Shown here in pieces: positions 52,159-60,793 of a stretch of DNA of 64,000 nucleotides; positions within the stretch are counted from its first letter, which is position 1; every line of letters begins with the position of its first letter. The stretch comes from Burkholderiales bacterium (GTDB taxonomy: Bacteria > Pseudomonadota > Gammaproteobacteria > Burkholderiales > Burkholderiaceae_C), in NCBI GenBank assembly GCA_003963115.1, contig RXJQ01000002.1:1-64000 (forward strand), read 5' to 3'. The notes under the pieces are model-generated. The model saw only the letters and a list, made by a program, of their open reading frames with translations, was not told the origin of the DNA and made no database searches. Made by a program: the position numbers and the translations under genes.

Positions 52159-55002
52159 ATGACCGAACTCGCGAAATCCTTTGACCCCGCTCCGATCGAA
52201 GCCAAATTCGGCCCCCAATGGGAGCAGCGCGGTCTGTACAAGCCCACGCTGGACCCGGCCAAGCCCTCTTTCTGCATCCAGTTGCCGCCGCCCAATGTGA
52301 CGGGCACCCTGCACATGGGCCACGCCTTCAACCAGACCATCATGGACTCGTTGACGCGCTACCACCGCATGCTCGGCCACAACACGCTGTGGGTGCCGGG
52401 CACGGACCACGCCGGTATCGCCACGCAGATCGTGGTGGAACGCCAGCTGCAAGAGAAAGGCCAGAGTCGCCACGACCTGGGCCGCAAGAACTTCGTCGCC
52501 AAGGTGTGGGAGTGGAAGGAGCAATCGGGCTCGACCATCACGCAGCAGATGCGCCGCATGGGCGACTCGGTCTCATGGGAGCACGAGTACTTCACCATGG
52601 ACGAGAAGCTGTCCAAGGTCGTGGTCGAGACCTTCGTCAAGCTCTATGAGGAAGGCCTCATCTACCGCGGCAAGCGCCTGGTGAGCTGGGACCCGATCCT
52701 CAAGTCCGCCGTGTCCGACCTCGAAGTCGAGAGCGAGGAAGAAGACGGCTCGATGTGGCACATCCGCTATCCCATTGATGGCAGTGATGAAACGCTCGTG
52801 GTTGCCACCACGCGTCCCGAAACCATGCTGGGCGACACGGCCGTCATGGTCCACCCTGAAGACGAGCGCTACAAGCACCTGCTGGGCAAGCTGGTCAAGC
52901 TGCCCATCACTGGCCGCCTCGTGCCCGTGATCGCCGACGAGCACGTCGACAAGGACTTCGGCACGGGCGTCGTCAAGGTCACCCCGGCCCACGACACCAA
53001 CGACTACCAGGTCGGCTTGCGCCACAACCTGCCGATGATCACCATCTTCACGCTCGATGCGCAGGTGGTGTCGCACTTACCCGAGATCCCCGAGGCCTAC
53101 CGTGGCCTGGACCGCTTCGTGGCCCGCAAGGCCCTGGTCGCACAACTCGAAGCCGAAGGCCTGCTGGTCGAAGTCAAGAAGCACAAGCTGATGGTGCCGC
53201 GCTGTGCCCGCACCGGTCAGATCATCGAGCCCATGCTGACGGACCAATGGTTCGTGGCCATGACCAAGCCCGGCGCGCAAGGCAAGTCCATCGCCGAACA
53301 AGCCATCGAAGCCGTCGACTCGGGTGAGGTGAAGTTCGTGCCCGAGAACTGGGTCAACACCTACAACCAGTGGATGAAGAACATCCAGGACTGGTGCATC
53401 AGCCGCCAGCTGTGGTGGGGCCATCAGATCCCGGCCTGGTATGGCAGCAACGGCGAGATCTTCGTGGCCCGCAGCGAGGAAGAAGCCCGCACGCGCGCCA
53501 AGGCCGCAGGCTACGAAGGCACGCTGACACGCGATGAAGACGTGCTCGACACCTGGTACTCCTCTGCCCTGGTGCCCTTCTCCACACTGGGCTGGCCTGA
53601 GCAAACAAAGCAGTTGGACCTGTTCCTGCCCTCGTCCGTACTGGTCACCGGCTACGACATCATCTTCTTCTGGGTCGCCCGGATGATCATGATGACCAAG
53701 CACTTCACGGGCAAGGTGCCCTTCAAGCACGTCTACATCCACGGTCTGGTGCGCGATGCGCAAGGCCACAAGATGTCCAAGTCCGAAGGCAATGTGCTCG
53801 ACCCTGTCGACCTGATCGATGGCATCGAGCTCGCCCCGTTGCTGGACAAGCGCACCACTGGCCTGCGCAAGCCCGAGACGGCACCCAAAGTCCGCAAGGC
53901 TACCGAGAAAGAGTTCCCCGAAGGCATCCCCGGCTATGGCGCCGACGCCCTTCGCTTCACCTTCGCTGCGCTGGCCAGCTTGGGCCGCGCTATCAACTTC
54001 GACTCCAAGCGTTGCGAGGGCTACCGCAACTTCTGCAACAAGCTGTGGAACGCCACCAAGTTCGTGCTGATGAACTGCGAGGGCCAGGACTGCGGCCTGG
54101 TCAAGCACGAGCCCGGCCTGTGCGCCGCCAACGGCTACCTCGACTTCAGCCCGGCCGATCGCTGGATCGTCAGCGAGTTGCAGCGTGTCGAAGCCGCCGT
54201 AGAGCAAGGCTTCAAGGACTTCCGCCTCGACAACGTCGCCAACGCCATCTACCAGTTCGTCTGGGACGAGTACTGCGACTGGTACATCGAGATCGCCAAG
54301 ACGCAGTTGCAAGTGGCCAAGGAGTCCGGCAACGAGGCACAACAACGTGGCACACGCCGCACCCTGATCCGCGTGCTCGAAACCGTGTTGCGCCTGCTCC
54401 ACCCCATCACGCCCTTCATCACCGAAGAGCTGTGGCAAGTGGTCGCACCCGTGGCCGGCCGCAAGCAGGCTGGCGCCGACGACAGCATCGTGCTGGCACC
54501 CTACCCCGTGCCCGATCTCGGCCGCATCTGCGCCGAGTCCGACGCCTGGGTCGCCAAGCTCAAGACCTTGGTGGGGACCACCCGTAACTTGCGTGGCGAA
54601 ATGAACCTTTCGCCCGCCGAGCGCGTGCCCCTGCTGATCACTGGCGACACCGCCTTCGTCACCCAGGCCGCGCCCATCTTGAAGACCCTGGGCAAGCTCA
54701 GCGAGGTCAAGATCCTGGACGAGGCCGCCTTTGCACAAGCCACCGCAATGGCCCCTGTGGCCGTGCAAGGCGAAGCACGCTTGGCCCTGCACGTCGAGAT
54801 CGACGTCGCGGCCGAGAAGGAGCGCCTGGCCAAGGAGATCAAACGTCTGGAAGGCGAGATCGCCAAGGCTCAGGCCAAGCTGACCACCGAGAGCTTCGTG
54901 GCCCGTGCGCCAGCCGCCGTCGTCGAACAAGAGAAGCAACGTGTGACGGATTTCACATCCACACTGGAGCGCGTTCGTTCACAGTTCCAAAGATTGGCAT
55001 GA
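52159..55002 (+). CDS. valS: Valyl-tRNA synthetase
   Basis: A 947-residue class I synthetase. HMGH at residues 52-55 is the HIGH motif, KMSKS is near residue 537 and the editing domain lies between about 190 and 340 ([13 protein letters not shown]). The anticodon-binding domain starts near 660, and the C-terminus (about 880-947) is the coiled coil that contacts tRNA-Val. ATG at 52159 ([10 protein letters not shown]) fits the family; an earlier in-frame ATG would add 16 basic residues. The galU gene follows 106 bases later. Confidence 0.98.
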   Translation: MTELAKSFDPAPIEAKFGPQWEQRGLYKPTLDPAKPSFCIQLPPPNVTGTLHMGHAFNQTIMDSLTRYHRMLGHNTLWVPGTDHAGIATQIVVERQLQEKGQSRHDLGRKNFVAKVWEWKEQSGSTITQQMRRMGDSVSWEHEYFTMDEKLSKVVVETFVKLYEEGLIYRGKRLVSWDPILKSAVSDLEVESEEEDGSMWHIRYPIDGSDETLVVATTRPETMLGDTAVMVHPEDERYKHLLGKLVKLPITGRLVPVIADEHVDKDFGTGVVKVTPAHDTNDYQVGLRHNLPMITIFTLDAQVVSHLPEIPEAYRGLDRFVARKALVAQLEAEGLLVEVKKHKLMVPRCARTGQIIEPMLTDQWFVAMTKPGAQGKSIAEQAIEAVDSGEVKFVPENWVNTYNQWMKNIQDWCISRQLWWGHQIPAWYGSNGEIFVARSEEEARTRAKAAGYEGTLTRDEDVLDTWYSSALVPFSTLGWPEQTKQLDLFLPSSVLVTGYDIIFFWVARMIMMTKHFTGKVPFKHVYIHGLVRDAQGHKMSKSEGNVLDPVDLIDGIELAPLLDKRTTGLRKPETAPKVRKATEKEFPEGIPGYGADALRFTFAALASLGRAINFDSKRCEGYRNFCNKLWNATKFVLMNCEGQDCGLVKHEPGLCAANGYLDFSPADRWIVSELQRVEAAVEQGFKDFRLDNVANAIYQFVWDEYCDWYIEIAKTQLQVAKESGNEAQQRGTRRTLIRVLETVLRLLHPITPFITEELWQVVAPVAGRKQAGADDSIVLAPYPVPDLGRICAESDAWVAKLKTLVGTTRNLRGEMNLSPAERVPLLITGDTAFVTQAAPILKTLGKLSEVKILDEAAFAQATAMAPVAVQGEARLALHVEIDVAAEKERLAKEIKRLEGEIAKAQAKLTTESFVARAPAAVVEQEKQRVTDFTSTLERVRSQFQRLA

Positions 55003-55067
55003 AGCCCCCCCGCGATTGAGGCATCCCCCCTAGAAATCAGGGGACATCACACAACACGAGAAGAAAC

Positions 55068-55088
55068 GGCCGGGACACAATCCCGGCC
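55068..55088 (+). promoter_or_regulatory. Hairpin in the leader of galU
   Basis: A perfect 8-bp stem (GGCCGGGA at 55068-55075 with TCCCGGCC at 55081-55088) with a five-base loop, 20 bases before the galU ATG and just upstream of its ribosome site. It lacks a T-run, so it is not a standard terminator; a leader structure or the end of the valS transcript are both possible. Confidence 0.4.
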
Positions 55089-55108
55089 AACGCTAGAGGA
55101 GTTAGTTC

Positions 55109-55978
55109 ATGTGCATCACAAAGGCCATCTTTCCTGTCGCAGGCCTGGGGACCCGCTTCCTGCCTGCGACCAAGGCCCAGCCCAAGGAAATGCTGCCCGT
55201 GGTCGACAAGCCACTGATCCAGTACGCCGTTGAAGAAGCCTACGACGCCGGTATCCGCGAAATGATCTTCGTGACCGGTCGCCACAAGCGCCCCATCGAA
55301 GACCACTTCGACACGGCCTTCGAACTCGAATATGAACTGGAGCAAGCCGGCAAGCTGGAACTGCTCAAGACCGTGCAGTCCATCAAGCCCGCTGACATGG
55401 AATGCGTGTTCGTGCGCCAGCCCAAGAGCCTGGGCCTGGGCCACGCCGTGCTGTGCGGCGAACGCCTGGTGCGCGGCGAGCCCTTTGCCGTGCTGCTGGC
55501 CGATGACCTCATGGTGGGCCAGACGCCGATCCTCAAGCAGATGGTCGAGCAGTTCAAGGACCTCAAGGGCTCCATCCTCGCGGTGCAGGAAGTCCCTGCC
55601 GAGCACACCAAGCGCTATGGCATCGTGGCCGGCACGCCCGTGGCCGAACGCGTCATGGCCATCTCCAAGATCGTCGAAAAGCCCGCACCCGATGTCGCGC
55701 CCTCACGCCTGGGCGTGGCAGGCCGCTACATCCTGACCCCGGCCGTGTTCGAGCAGATCCGCTCGCAACCACGCGGCGTGGGCAACGAGATCCAGCTGAC
55801 AGATGGCATTGCCGGCCTGCTGAGCCTGGAAAAGGTCTACGCCTACCAATACGAAGGCAAGCGCTACGACTGCGGCAGCAAGGAAGGCTTCCTGGAAGCC
55901 AACGTCGAACTGGCCCTGCAACACAGCCAGGTGGGCAGCTGGTTCCGCAGCTACCTCAAGCAGCTCAAGTTGGACTGA
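55109..55978 (+). CDS. galU: UTP-glucose-1-phosphate uridylyltransferase
   Basis: A 289-residue nucleotidyltransferase making UDP-glucose for polysaccharide and LPS synthesis. The N-terminal [19 protein letters not shown] motif (about 11-29) binds UTP, the substrate region [14 protein letters not shown] follows, [15 protein letters not shown] is near residue 103, and LADDLMVG near 130 binds metal. ATG at 55109 follows GAGGAG. It ends 36 bases before a terminator hairpin that also covers the end of the convergent aroK gene. Confidence 0.97.
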   Translation: MCITKAIFPVAGLGTRFLPATKAQPKEMLPVVDKPLIQYAVEEAYDAGIREMIFVTGRHKRPIEDHFDTAFELEYELEQAGKLELLKTVQSIKPADMECVFVRQPKSLGLGHAVLCGERLVRGEPFAVLLADDLMVGQTPILKQMVEQFKDLKGSILAVQEVPAEHTKRYGIVAGTPVAERVMAISKIVEKPAPDVAPSRLGVAGRYILTPAVFEQIRSQPRGVGNEIQLTDGIAGLLSLEKVYAYQYEGKRYDCGSKEGFLEANVELALQHSQVGSWFRSYLKQLKLD

Positions 55979-56014
55979 GCCGCATCCATCCTTGCTGTAC
56001 CCGCCAAGGCAAAC

Positions 56015-56039
56015 AAAAAGGGGCTCAAGGCCCCTTTTT
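56015..56039. terminator. Bidirectional terminator between galU and aroK
   Basis: A 10-bp stem (AAAAAGGGGC at 56015-56024 with GCCCCTTTTT at 56030-56039) with a five-base loop. The flanking A and T runs allow termination in both directions. The aroK stop codon (56025-56027) lies inside the loop, so the right arm of the hairpin is still coding for aroK. Confidence 0.85.
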
Positions 56040-56630
56040 GCTGGGCAGCTCACCAGGGGGCGGCAACACGCCCTCCATCTCGAGCTGCATCGTGATCATG
56101 TTGACCAGTGTCACCACTGAAGGCCGGCCCGTGTCCACGCAATAGTGCGCCGTCTCTTCATACAGCGGATGCCTCTGTTCATAGAGCTCGCGCAGCTTGG
56201 CCTGCGGATCGGCCACTTGAAGCAAAGGCCGTTGCGTGTCGTGCCGCAGACGCCTGTAGAGCTCCTCAGGCGTCGAGCGTAAATACACCACAGTGGTCCG
56301 CTCATGCAGGCGTTGGCGATTGATGGGCCGCAGGAGCGCGCCGCCACCTGTTGCCAGCACCAGAGCTCGCGTGCCATCAGCATGCTGGGCATCTGCCGTG
56401 TCGGCGCGCGTCAACTCGTCAATGACCGATTCTTCACGATCACGAAAAGCCGCCTCACCGAACTGCTCAAAAAAGCGACGGATCGGCATGCCGATCCGTT
56501 CTTCCAGTACCGCATCGGAGTCTAAAAAACGCGCTCCGATGCGCCTGGCCAGTTGCCTGCCGACAGTCGACTTGCCTCCACCCGGCAAGCCAACCAGAGA
56601 AATGCATACAGGTGCTTTTACATCCGTCAT
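56025..56630 (-). CDS. aroK: Shikimate kinase
   Basis: A 201-residue P-loop kinase phosphorylating shikimate in aromatic amino acid synthesis. Walker A is GLPGGGKST (about 14-22); the shikimate-binding aspartate is in FLDSDAVLEERIG near 36-48; FREREE-type block AAFRDREESVI follows; ATGGGALLRP is near residue 95; R-P-L-L in DTQRPLL marks the lid. Usual family length is about 175; this one has a C-terminal tail of about 25 residues encoded across the terminator stem. In related bacteria aroK follows pilQ directly; here two Ig-like lipoprotein genes intervene. It begins 13 bases after the first of these, so it may be co-transcribed with it. Confidence 0.95.
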   Translation of the reverse strand: MTDVKAPVCISLVGLPGGGKSTVGRQLARRIGARFLDSDAVLEERIGMPIRRFFEQFGEAAFRDREESVIDELTRADTADAQHADGTRALVLATGGGALLRPINRQRLHERTTVVYLRSTPEELYRRLRHDTQRPLLQVADPQAKLRELYEQRHPLYEETAHYCVDTGRPSVVTLVNMITMQLEMEGVLPPPGELPSKKGP

Positions 56631-56643
56631 TACAGCGTGGACA

Positions 56644-58767
56644 CTAGTGGATGGTCAATATTGAATCCAATGTAATCGAAGCGGGCGGCGTGGCGCCACT
56701 TGTGCTCTTAGGATAGCCGGGCGCAGGGAATGTGAAAGTAAGCGATCCCGTTCCAGCCGTGAGAGCCGAACTGGTGCCATTTGCAATTGTCAAACGGTGC
56801 ATCGTCACACCATTGGCAAGCAACGAGATAGGTTGATTGCTGATGGCAAAAGTCACGCCAGTCACGGTGGATGCCGCAGCGATGGTCGTACCTGATGGCA
56901 AGGGATTGCCGACATAGTGCGTCGTCGGATCCTGGAAAGCATCACCGTTCGTGTTCCCGTCTCGAACACAAAAATCGATGTAGGTGCTGCTCTTTGCCGG
57001 CACAGTGACCGTCATGTAACCGGCGTCTACCGCAGTATTGGTACACGCCCCACCCGAGACTTGGAATAAACGCGGCGTGAGGTCAGTCCTCGAAAAGATG
57101 AACGTGTGCTGGATCTGCGCAAATGCAGATCCGCCGTCATTCCATACACCATCGCCAGAGTTGAGTTTCGTACTGTCCCCCACAATGAACTCAGACGCGC
57201 TACAGAGCGTGCTAGAGGAGATGGTTCCACTCTCGTCCCTATCAAGGCAAACAGCCGCCCTCACATCATCGAACGGCTCATTGGATTCATGAATGCCATC
57301 TCCGTTGGTATCGGTATACGCTTCCTGCCCATAGGCATAGGCAACCACATGAACACGGCCAGTGTCAGGCTGGGGATTCGACACGAGCAACTTGACACTG
57401 CAAGTGCCGCCCGCCGTTGTGCAGTAGGCAGGCACAACCGTTCCACCATCAGACACCAAATTGACCACCGTACCGTCAATGGCGGGTGCCCCCCAGCGAT
57501 CGGTCAGACTTAAAGTCAAATCGGCATAGTCACCGACCCAGCTGTACATCAGTGAGTACTTCGCCGCCGCGAACGTGATGCCATTGTCATTGTTTGTGCT
57601 GCCTGCCACGGGTAAGCCACCCGAAATCGTCAGGTTGTTGGAGACGGTCTGCAGGGTCCCTGTAGCCGTCGTGACCTGTGCAATGACGCGTACAGGGGAC
57701 GGGGTTCGTTTGGCTGCAACAGCCACGGATACCGTACCGTCTGCACCAGTCACACCAGAAGTCGAACCCAGGGTTGCTGCCTGATTTGTCAGGCTAAAGA
57801 CAACCGGCCGCCCCGCCTGAGCAACCCCCGTGTTATCCACGGTCTTGAAGACCACATTCGCCACGCTGGGGCAACCTGACCCTTGCAAGCAAATGGTGGC
57901 GTTGTCAACGGAAACAAACTGAATGCCCTGGGTAACCGGTGCAGCAACTGTCAGCCCCTTTGACTGCTGCTGGGTTGTGCCAGCCACCTGGACACTGATG
58001 AGGTCGTTCACACTGCCACTGCCGCTCGTGTTGCCACAGCCCTTGTCCTGATAGGTCGCCGTGCCGCTTCCACCCGTCATTGTCAAAGTCGTGGGCGAGA
58101 TGGTCGCCTTGCCACTGGTTGCGCAGGTGGACGATATACTGACCGTCACCGGGTTCGTGCTGCTTGCGCCCGTCAAGTTGATGGTGATCAGTGACGTGTC
58201 GTAGCCATTGATGGCCGAAGGCGAAACACTCACCGGCGACAAGGTCACATTGGTCGCTGTGACAGAAAACGCTTGCTTGGCACTCAAGGAACCAGCGGAA
58301 GTATCGGCTTGCGCCAGCACATAGGCCGCACCAACGGTCGCGCCCGACGCCGGAGTCACCGTTGAAGCCGCTTGGCCATTTACATCCGTGATGGCTGACT
58401 GTGGCGACAAAGTGGCAAGGGTGGCCGAGCCAGCGCCAGACAGCGAGAATTGAACCAGGGCACCCGCAATGGGAGCGCCTGCGGCATCTTTGACCACGGC
58501 CGTGATCGTTGCGGGCTGCGAAGCACTGACAGTGCTGCTACTCAATGCCAGGATCAACGAACCTGCCGTATTGGAGGTGACGTTGGTCGTTGACGTCGAA
58601 CCTGAGCCCGAGCCGCTTCCGGTACTGCTTCCACTCGACCCATTGCCGAACGCGGAATTGCCTGACACGTTGTAGGCGGGCGAGCTGGAGTTACTCCCGC
58701 CACCACCACCGCATGCCGCCAAGAGCGCCGTTGCCATGGTCCCCAGCATCAGATTTTTCCAGTTCAT
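56644..58767 (-). CDS. Big_1/Ig-like repeat surface lipoprotein with a calcium-binding-type loop
   Basis: A 707-residue exported lipoprotein: MNWKNLMLGTMATALLAAC is a lipoprotein signal with the lipidated cysteine followed by five glycines and an S/G-rich spacer (to about residue 65). Several Ig-like beta domains follow, with Big_1-type signatures (VVKDAAGAPIAGALVQFSL near 92, FKTVDNTGVAQAGRPVVFSL near 305). Near residue 480 lies DTNGDGIHESNE, an EF-hand-like loop, followed by LDRDESGT. ATG at 58767 is chosen by analogy with the neighbouring paralogue and the GGGTGA before it. The DNA is less GC-rich than surrounding genes. It lies between aroK and pilQ; adhesin or pilus-associated surface roles are inferences. 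Confidence 0.82.
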   Translation of the reverse strand: MNWKNLMLGTMATALLAACGGGGGSNSSSPAYNVSGNSAFGNGSSGSSTGSGSGSGSTSTTNVTSNTAGSLILALSSSTVSASQPATITAVVKDAAGAPIAGALVQFSLSGAGSATLATLSPQSAITDVNGQAASTVTPASGATVGAAYVLAQADTSAGSLSAKQAFSVTATNVTLSPVSVSPSAINGYDTSLITINLTGASSTNPVTVSISSTCATSGKATISPTTLTMTGGSGTATYQDKGCGNTSGSGSVNDLISVQVAGTTQQQSKGLTVAAPVTQGIQFVSVDNATICLQGSGCPSVANVVFKTVDNTGVAQAGRPVVFSLTNQAATLGSTSGVTGADGTVSVAVAAKRTPSPVRVIAQVTTATGTLQTVSNNLTISGGLPVAGSTNNDNGITFAAAKYSLMYSWVGDYADLTLSLTDRWGAPAIDGTVVNLVSDGGTVVPAYCTTAGGTCSVKLLVSNPQPDTGRVHVVAYAYGQEAYTDTNGDGIHESNEPFDDVRAAVCLDRDESGTISSSTLCSASEFIVGDSTKLNSGDGVWNDGGSAFAQIQHTFIFSRTDLTPRLFQVSGGACTNTAVDAGYMTVTVPAKSSTYIDFCVRDGNTNGDAFQDPTTHYVGNPLPSGTTIAAASTVTGVTFAISNQPISLLANGVTMHRLTIANGTSSALTAGTGSLTFTFPAPGYPKSTSGATPPASITLDSILTIH

Positions 58768-58948
58768 CGCATTCACCCATCAGTTTCAAGTCAGTGCGCT
58801 TCTTTGCTGCCACGGGTGGTCCGTCGCCAGTAAAGGAGTGCCTTTTAGAGCATGAAAGAAATGCTAGGGGGAAGACAACAAACACAATCTATCGATTAAG
58901 ACGGCCTTTGAGGAGTTGCCGGTCGGATATGGTCTTCAAGCGTAAAAA

Positions 58949-58977
58949 AGAAAAGGCCGGACAAGCCGGCCTTTTCT
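58949..58977 (-). terminator. Rho-independent terminator of the second Ig-like lipoprotein gene
   Basis: A perfect 12-bp stem (58949-58960 with 58966-58977) with a five-base loop, core GGCCGG/CCGGCC, followed on the minus strand by a T-rich tract (TTTTCTTTTTTACG). It lies 40 bases after the stop at 59017 and separates the two Ig-like genes, so the downstream one should have its own promoter within 58768-58948. Confidence 0.88.
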
Positions 58978-59016
58978 AAACATCGGGCCGCAGCCCCGTC
59001 ATGCCCCAAATTCACG

Positions 59017-60741
59017 TCAATCTGGGTTCTGGCAGGGGGTCAATGTTGTACCGCTGGTAAACACGTAGCCATCCGGCATAGTGCGATTCGCACCCAGGGT
59101 GACACTCGCGGCGACAATGCCATAGGGGCTGTTCACAAAAGCTGGAGCACCCGTGCTCGAAATAGCTGAAGCTGGATAGGGTGCCCATTCAACCCAACTG
59201 GCCCGACCTTCACTGCCGCTCACCGAGCCAGAAACATTCAGCGAATACTTGATCCAGCTCGCAGAAGATCGGTTGTATGTCACGCGCAATTGGACTCGCC
59301 CGTTGGAATCCGTTTTACCGGAGGTATAGGCGCTTTCAAATGCAACCGATGCATCGGCCTTACGCGGATCAAGCGACCCATTGTGGTTGATGTCTTCAGA
59401 ACTTGCGCCAGATCCCGTAATCAGATTATTCCGATCCAAATCCTCGTTCAAGCAGACATAGGAACCTGGTGGAGTCAATATCTTCCAACTGCCGGAACCG
59501 TTGTCATAACTACCCTTCCTATAGTTCACAAGATCCAGCGTCGGCGTGATCGTGACACCTGAAAGAGCGCGACCGGCACCATCTACCACTTGGACAACAA
59601 AACGGCGGTAGTAGACCAGGTCCGTATCAATATAGACATTTTCGTCACTACCGATACTGACGGACACTGCGTCCGCAGTCACAGTCAAGGTCTTGGTCTG
59701 AGAGTTGCCCGAAGAGCAAACAATCGAGGAAGGATCACCCGTCGTTGCATAACAGGCGCGAACGGTTACACCATTTGTCGGTGAAGGAACGCTACCAGGG
59801 ATATATGACGTAACGGCATAACCATTGGCATCCGTATATACCTGCTGCGCACTGAACGTACCACCTACAGAGTATGGATCACCATTCAAATCAAACTTGA
59901 CGCGAACATTGGCCAACGGGTTATTGGCTGCCCCCTTGAAAAGGGCTCGCACCACCGAGGAGTTCGCGGTCGAGCCAGCAGTGTTGACGCTCACCACAGT
60001 AGGATTCACATCAAGCGTCACTTGCGTTGGCGTTCCCGAATCAGGAATCGACGAACTGGTCGACTGAATCAAAACATCTTGTGAGGCAGTCACGCCAGCA
60101 CCTGAGGCAGTCACCGTCAAGGTGCCTGCGTTAGATGGCGCCTGGAAGTTGTACGTGTACTGGCCATTGCTATCGGTCGAGCCACTTATTGCCCCACCAG
60201 CAGAAGTTTGAATTTCAATGGACTGGGAAGTCAGGGGGTTGGAGCTGGCATCCAGCAATCTGAAGATCACGCTCCCCGTCGCACTTGGCGCAACCACAGA
60301 AGGGTTGGCCGTGGAACTGATTTTTGCACCCGTCACCGTCAGGTAGCCTGTTGCCGTATGCGTCCCATCCGAGGCAACGATGGTGATCGTTCGATTGGAT
60401 TTGTCCGCCCCCAACTTGACCGTGATGGCGTTCGTTCCGTCGCTTCCGGTCGTTGTGGTTGCCTGCGTGTAGATACCCCCCGTTACGGTGTAGGAAATAG
60501 TGGTCCCCGACACGGTACCGCCGCTGGCGTTGGTAGCCGTCACTGTGACAGTCACACCATCCGTATTGGTATCAACGACAGTGGCCGCACTCAAGGCAAT
60601 CGACAAGGCTGACGCTGTCGAGCCAGTTGAACTCGTACTGCCGCCACCGTAAAGCGGCGTACCGGCACTTCCGCCGCCACCACCACAAGCGACCAACATC
60701 GTCGTCATGGCCAACATGGCCACCCAAGTCTTCCAATTCAT
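59017..60741 (-). CDS. Ig-like repeat surface lipoprotein, paralogue of the neighbouring gene
   Basis: A 574-residue exported lipoprotein with the signal MNWKTWVAMLAMTTMLVAC, again followed by five glycines and a G/S/T-rich spacer. Ig-like repeats follow (ATVVDTNTDGVTVTVTATNASGG near 58, FRLLDASSNPLTSQSI near 168, ALFKGAANNPLANVRVKFDL near 270). Near 429-455 two acidic loops, DLDRNNLITGSG and DINHNGSLDP, resemble dockerin/EF-hand calcium sites. Shared signal sequence and layout mark it as a tandem paralogue of the next gene. GGGAG eight bases before the ATG at 60741 supports this start. DNA is AT-richer than neighbours (line 59581-59640 counts 26/60 GC). Located 52 bases after pilQ; function unknown. 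Confidence 0.82.
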   Translation of the reverse strand: MNWKTWVAMLAMTTMLVACGGGGGSAGTPLYGGGSTSSTGSTASALSIALSAATVVDTNTDGVTVTVTATNASGGTVSGTTISYTVTGGIYTQATTTTGSDGTNAITVKLGADKSNRTITIVASDGTHTATGYLTVTGAKISSTANPSVVAPSATGSVIFRLLDASSNPLTSQSIEIQTSAGGAISGSTDSNGQYTYNFQAPSNAGTLTVTASGAGVTASQDVLIQSTSSSIPDSGTPTQVTLDVNPTVVSVNTAGSTANSSVVRALFKGAANNPLANVRVKFDLNGDPYSVGGTFSAQQVYTDANGYAVTSYIPGSVPSPTNGVTVRACYATTGDPSSIVCSSGNSQTKTLTVTADAVSVSIGSDENVYIDTDLVYYRRFVVQVVDGAGRALSGVTITPTLDLVNYRKGSYDNGSGSWKILTPPGSYVCLNEDLDRNNLITGSGASSEDINHNGSLDPRKADASVAFESAYTSGKTDSNGRVQLRVTYNRSSASWIKYSLNVSGSVSGSEGRASWVEWAPYPASAISSTGAPAFVNSPYGIVAASVTLGANRTMPDGYVFTSGTTLTPCQNPD

Positions 60742-60793
60742 TGTCTTCACTCCCATGAGGGGGTCGATCCTAATTCACTTCAAACAGGCTGCA

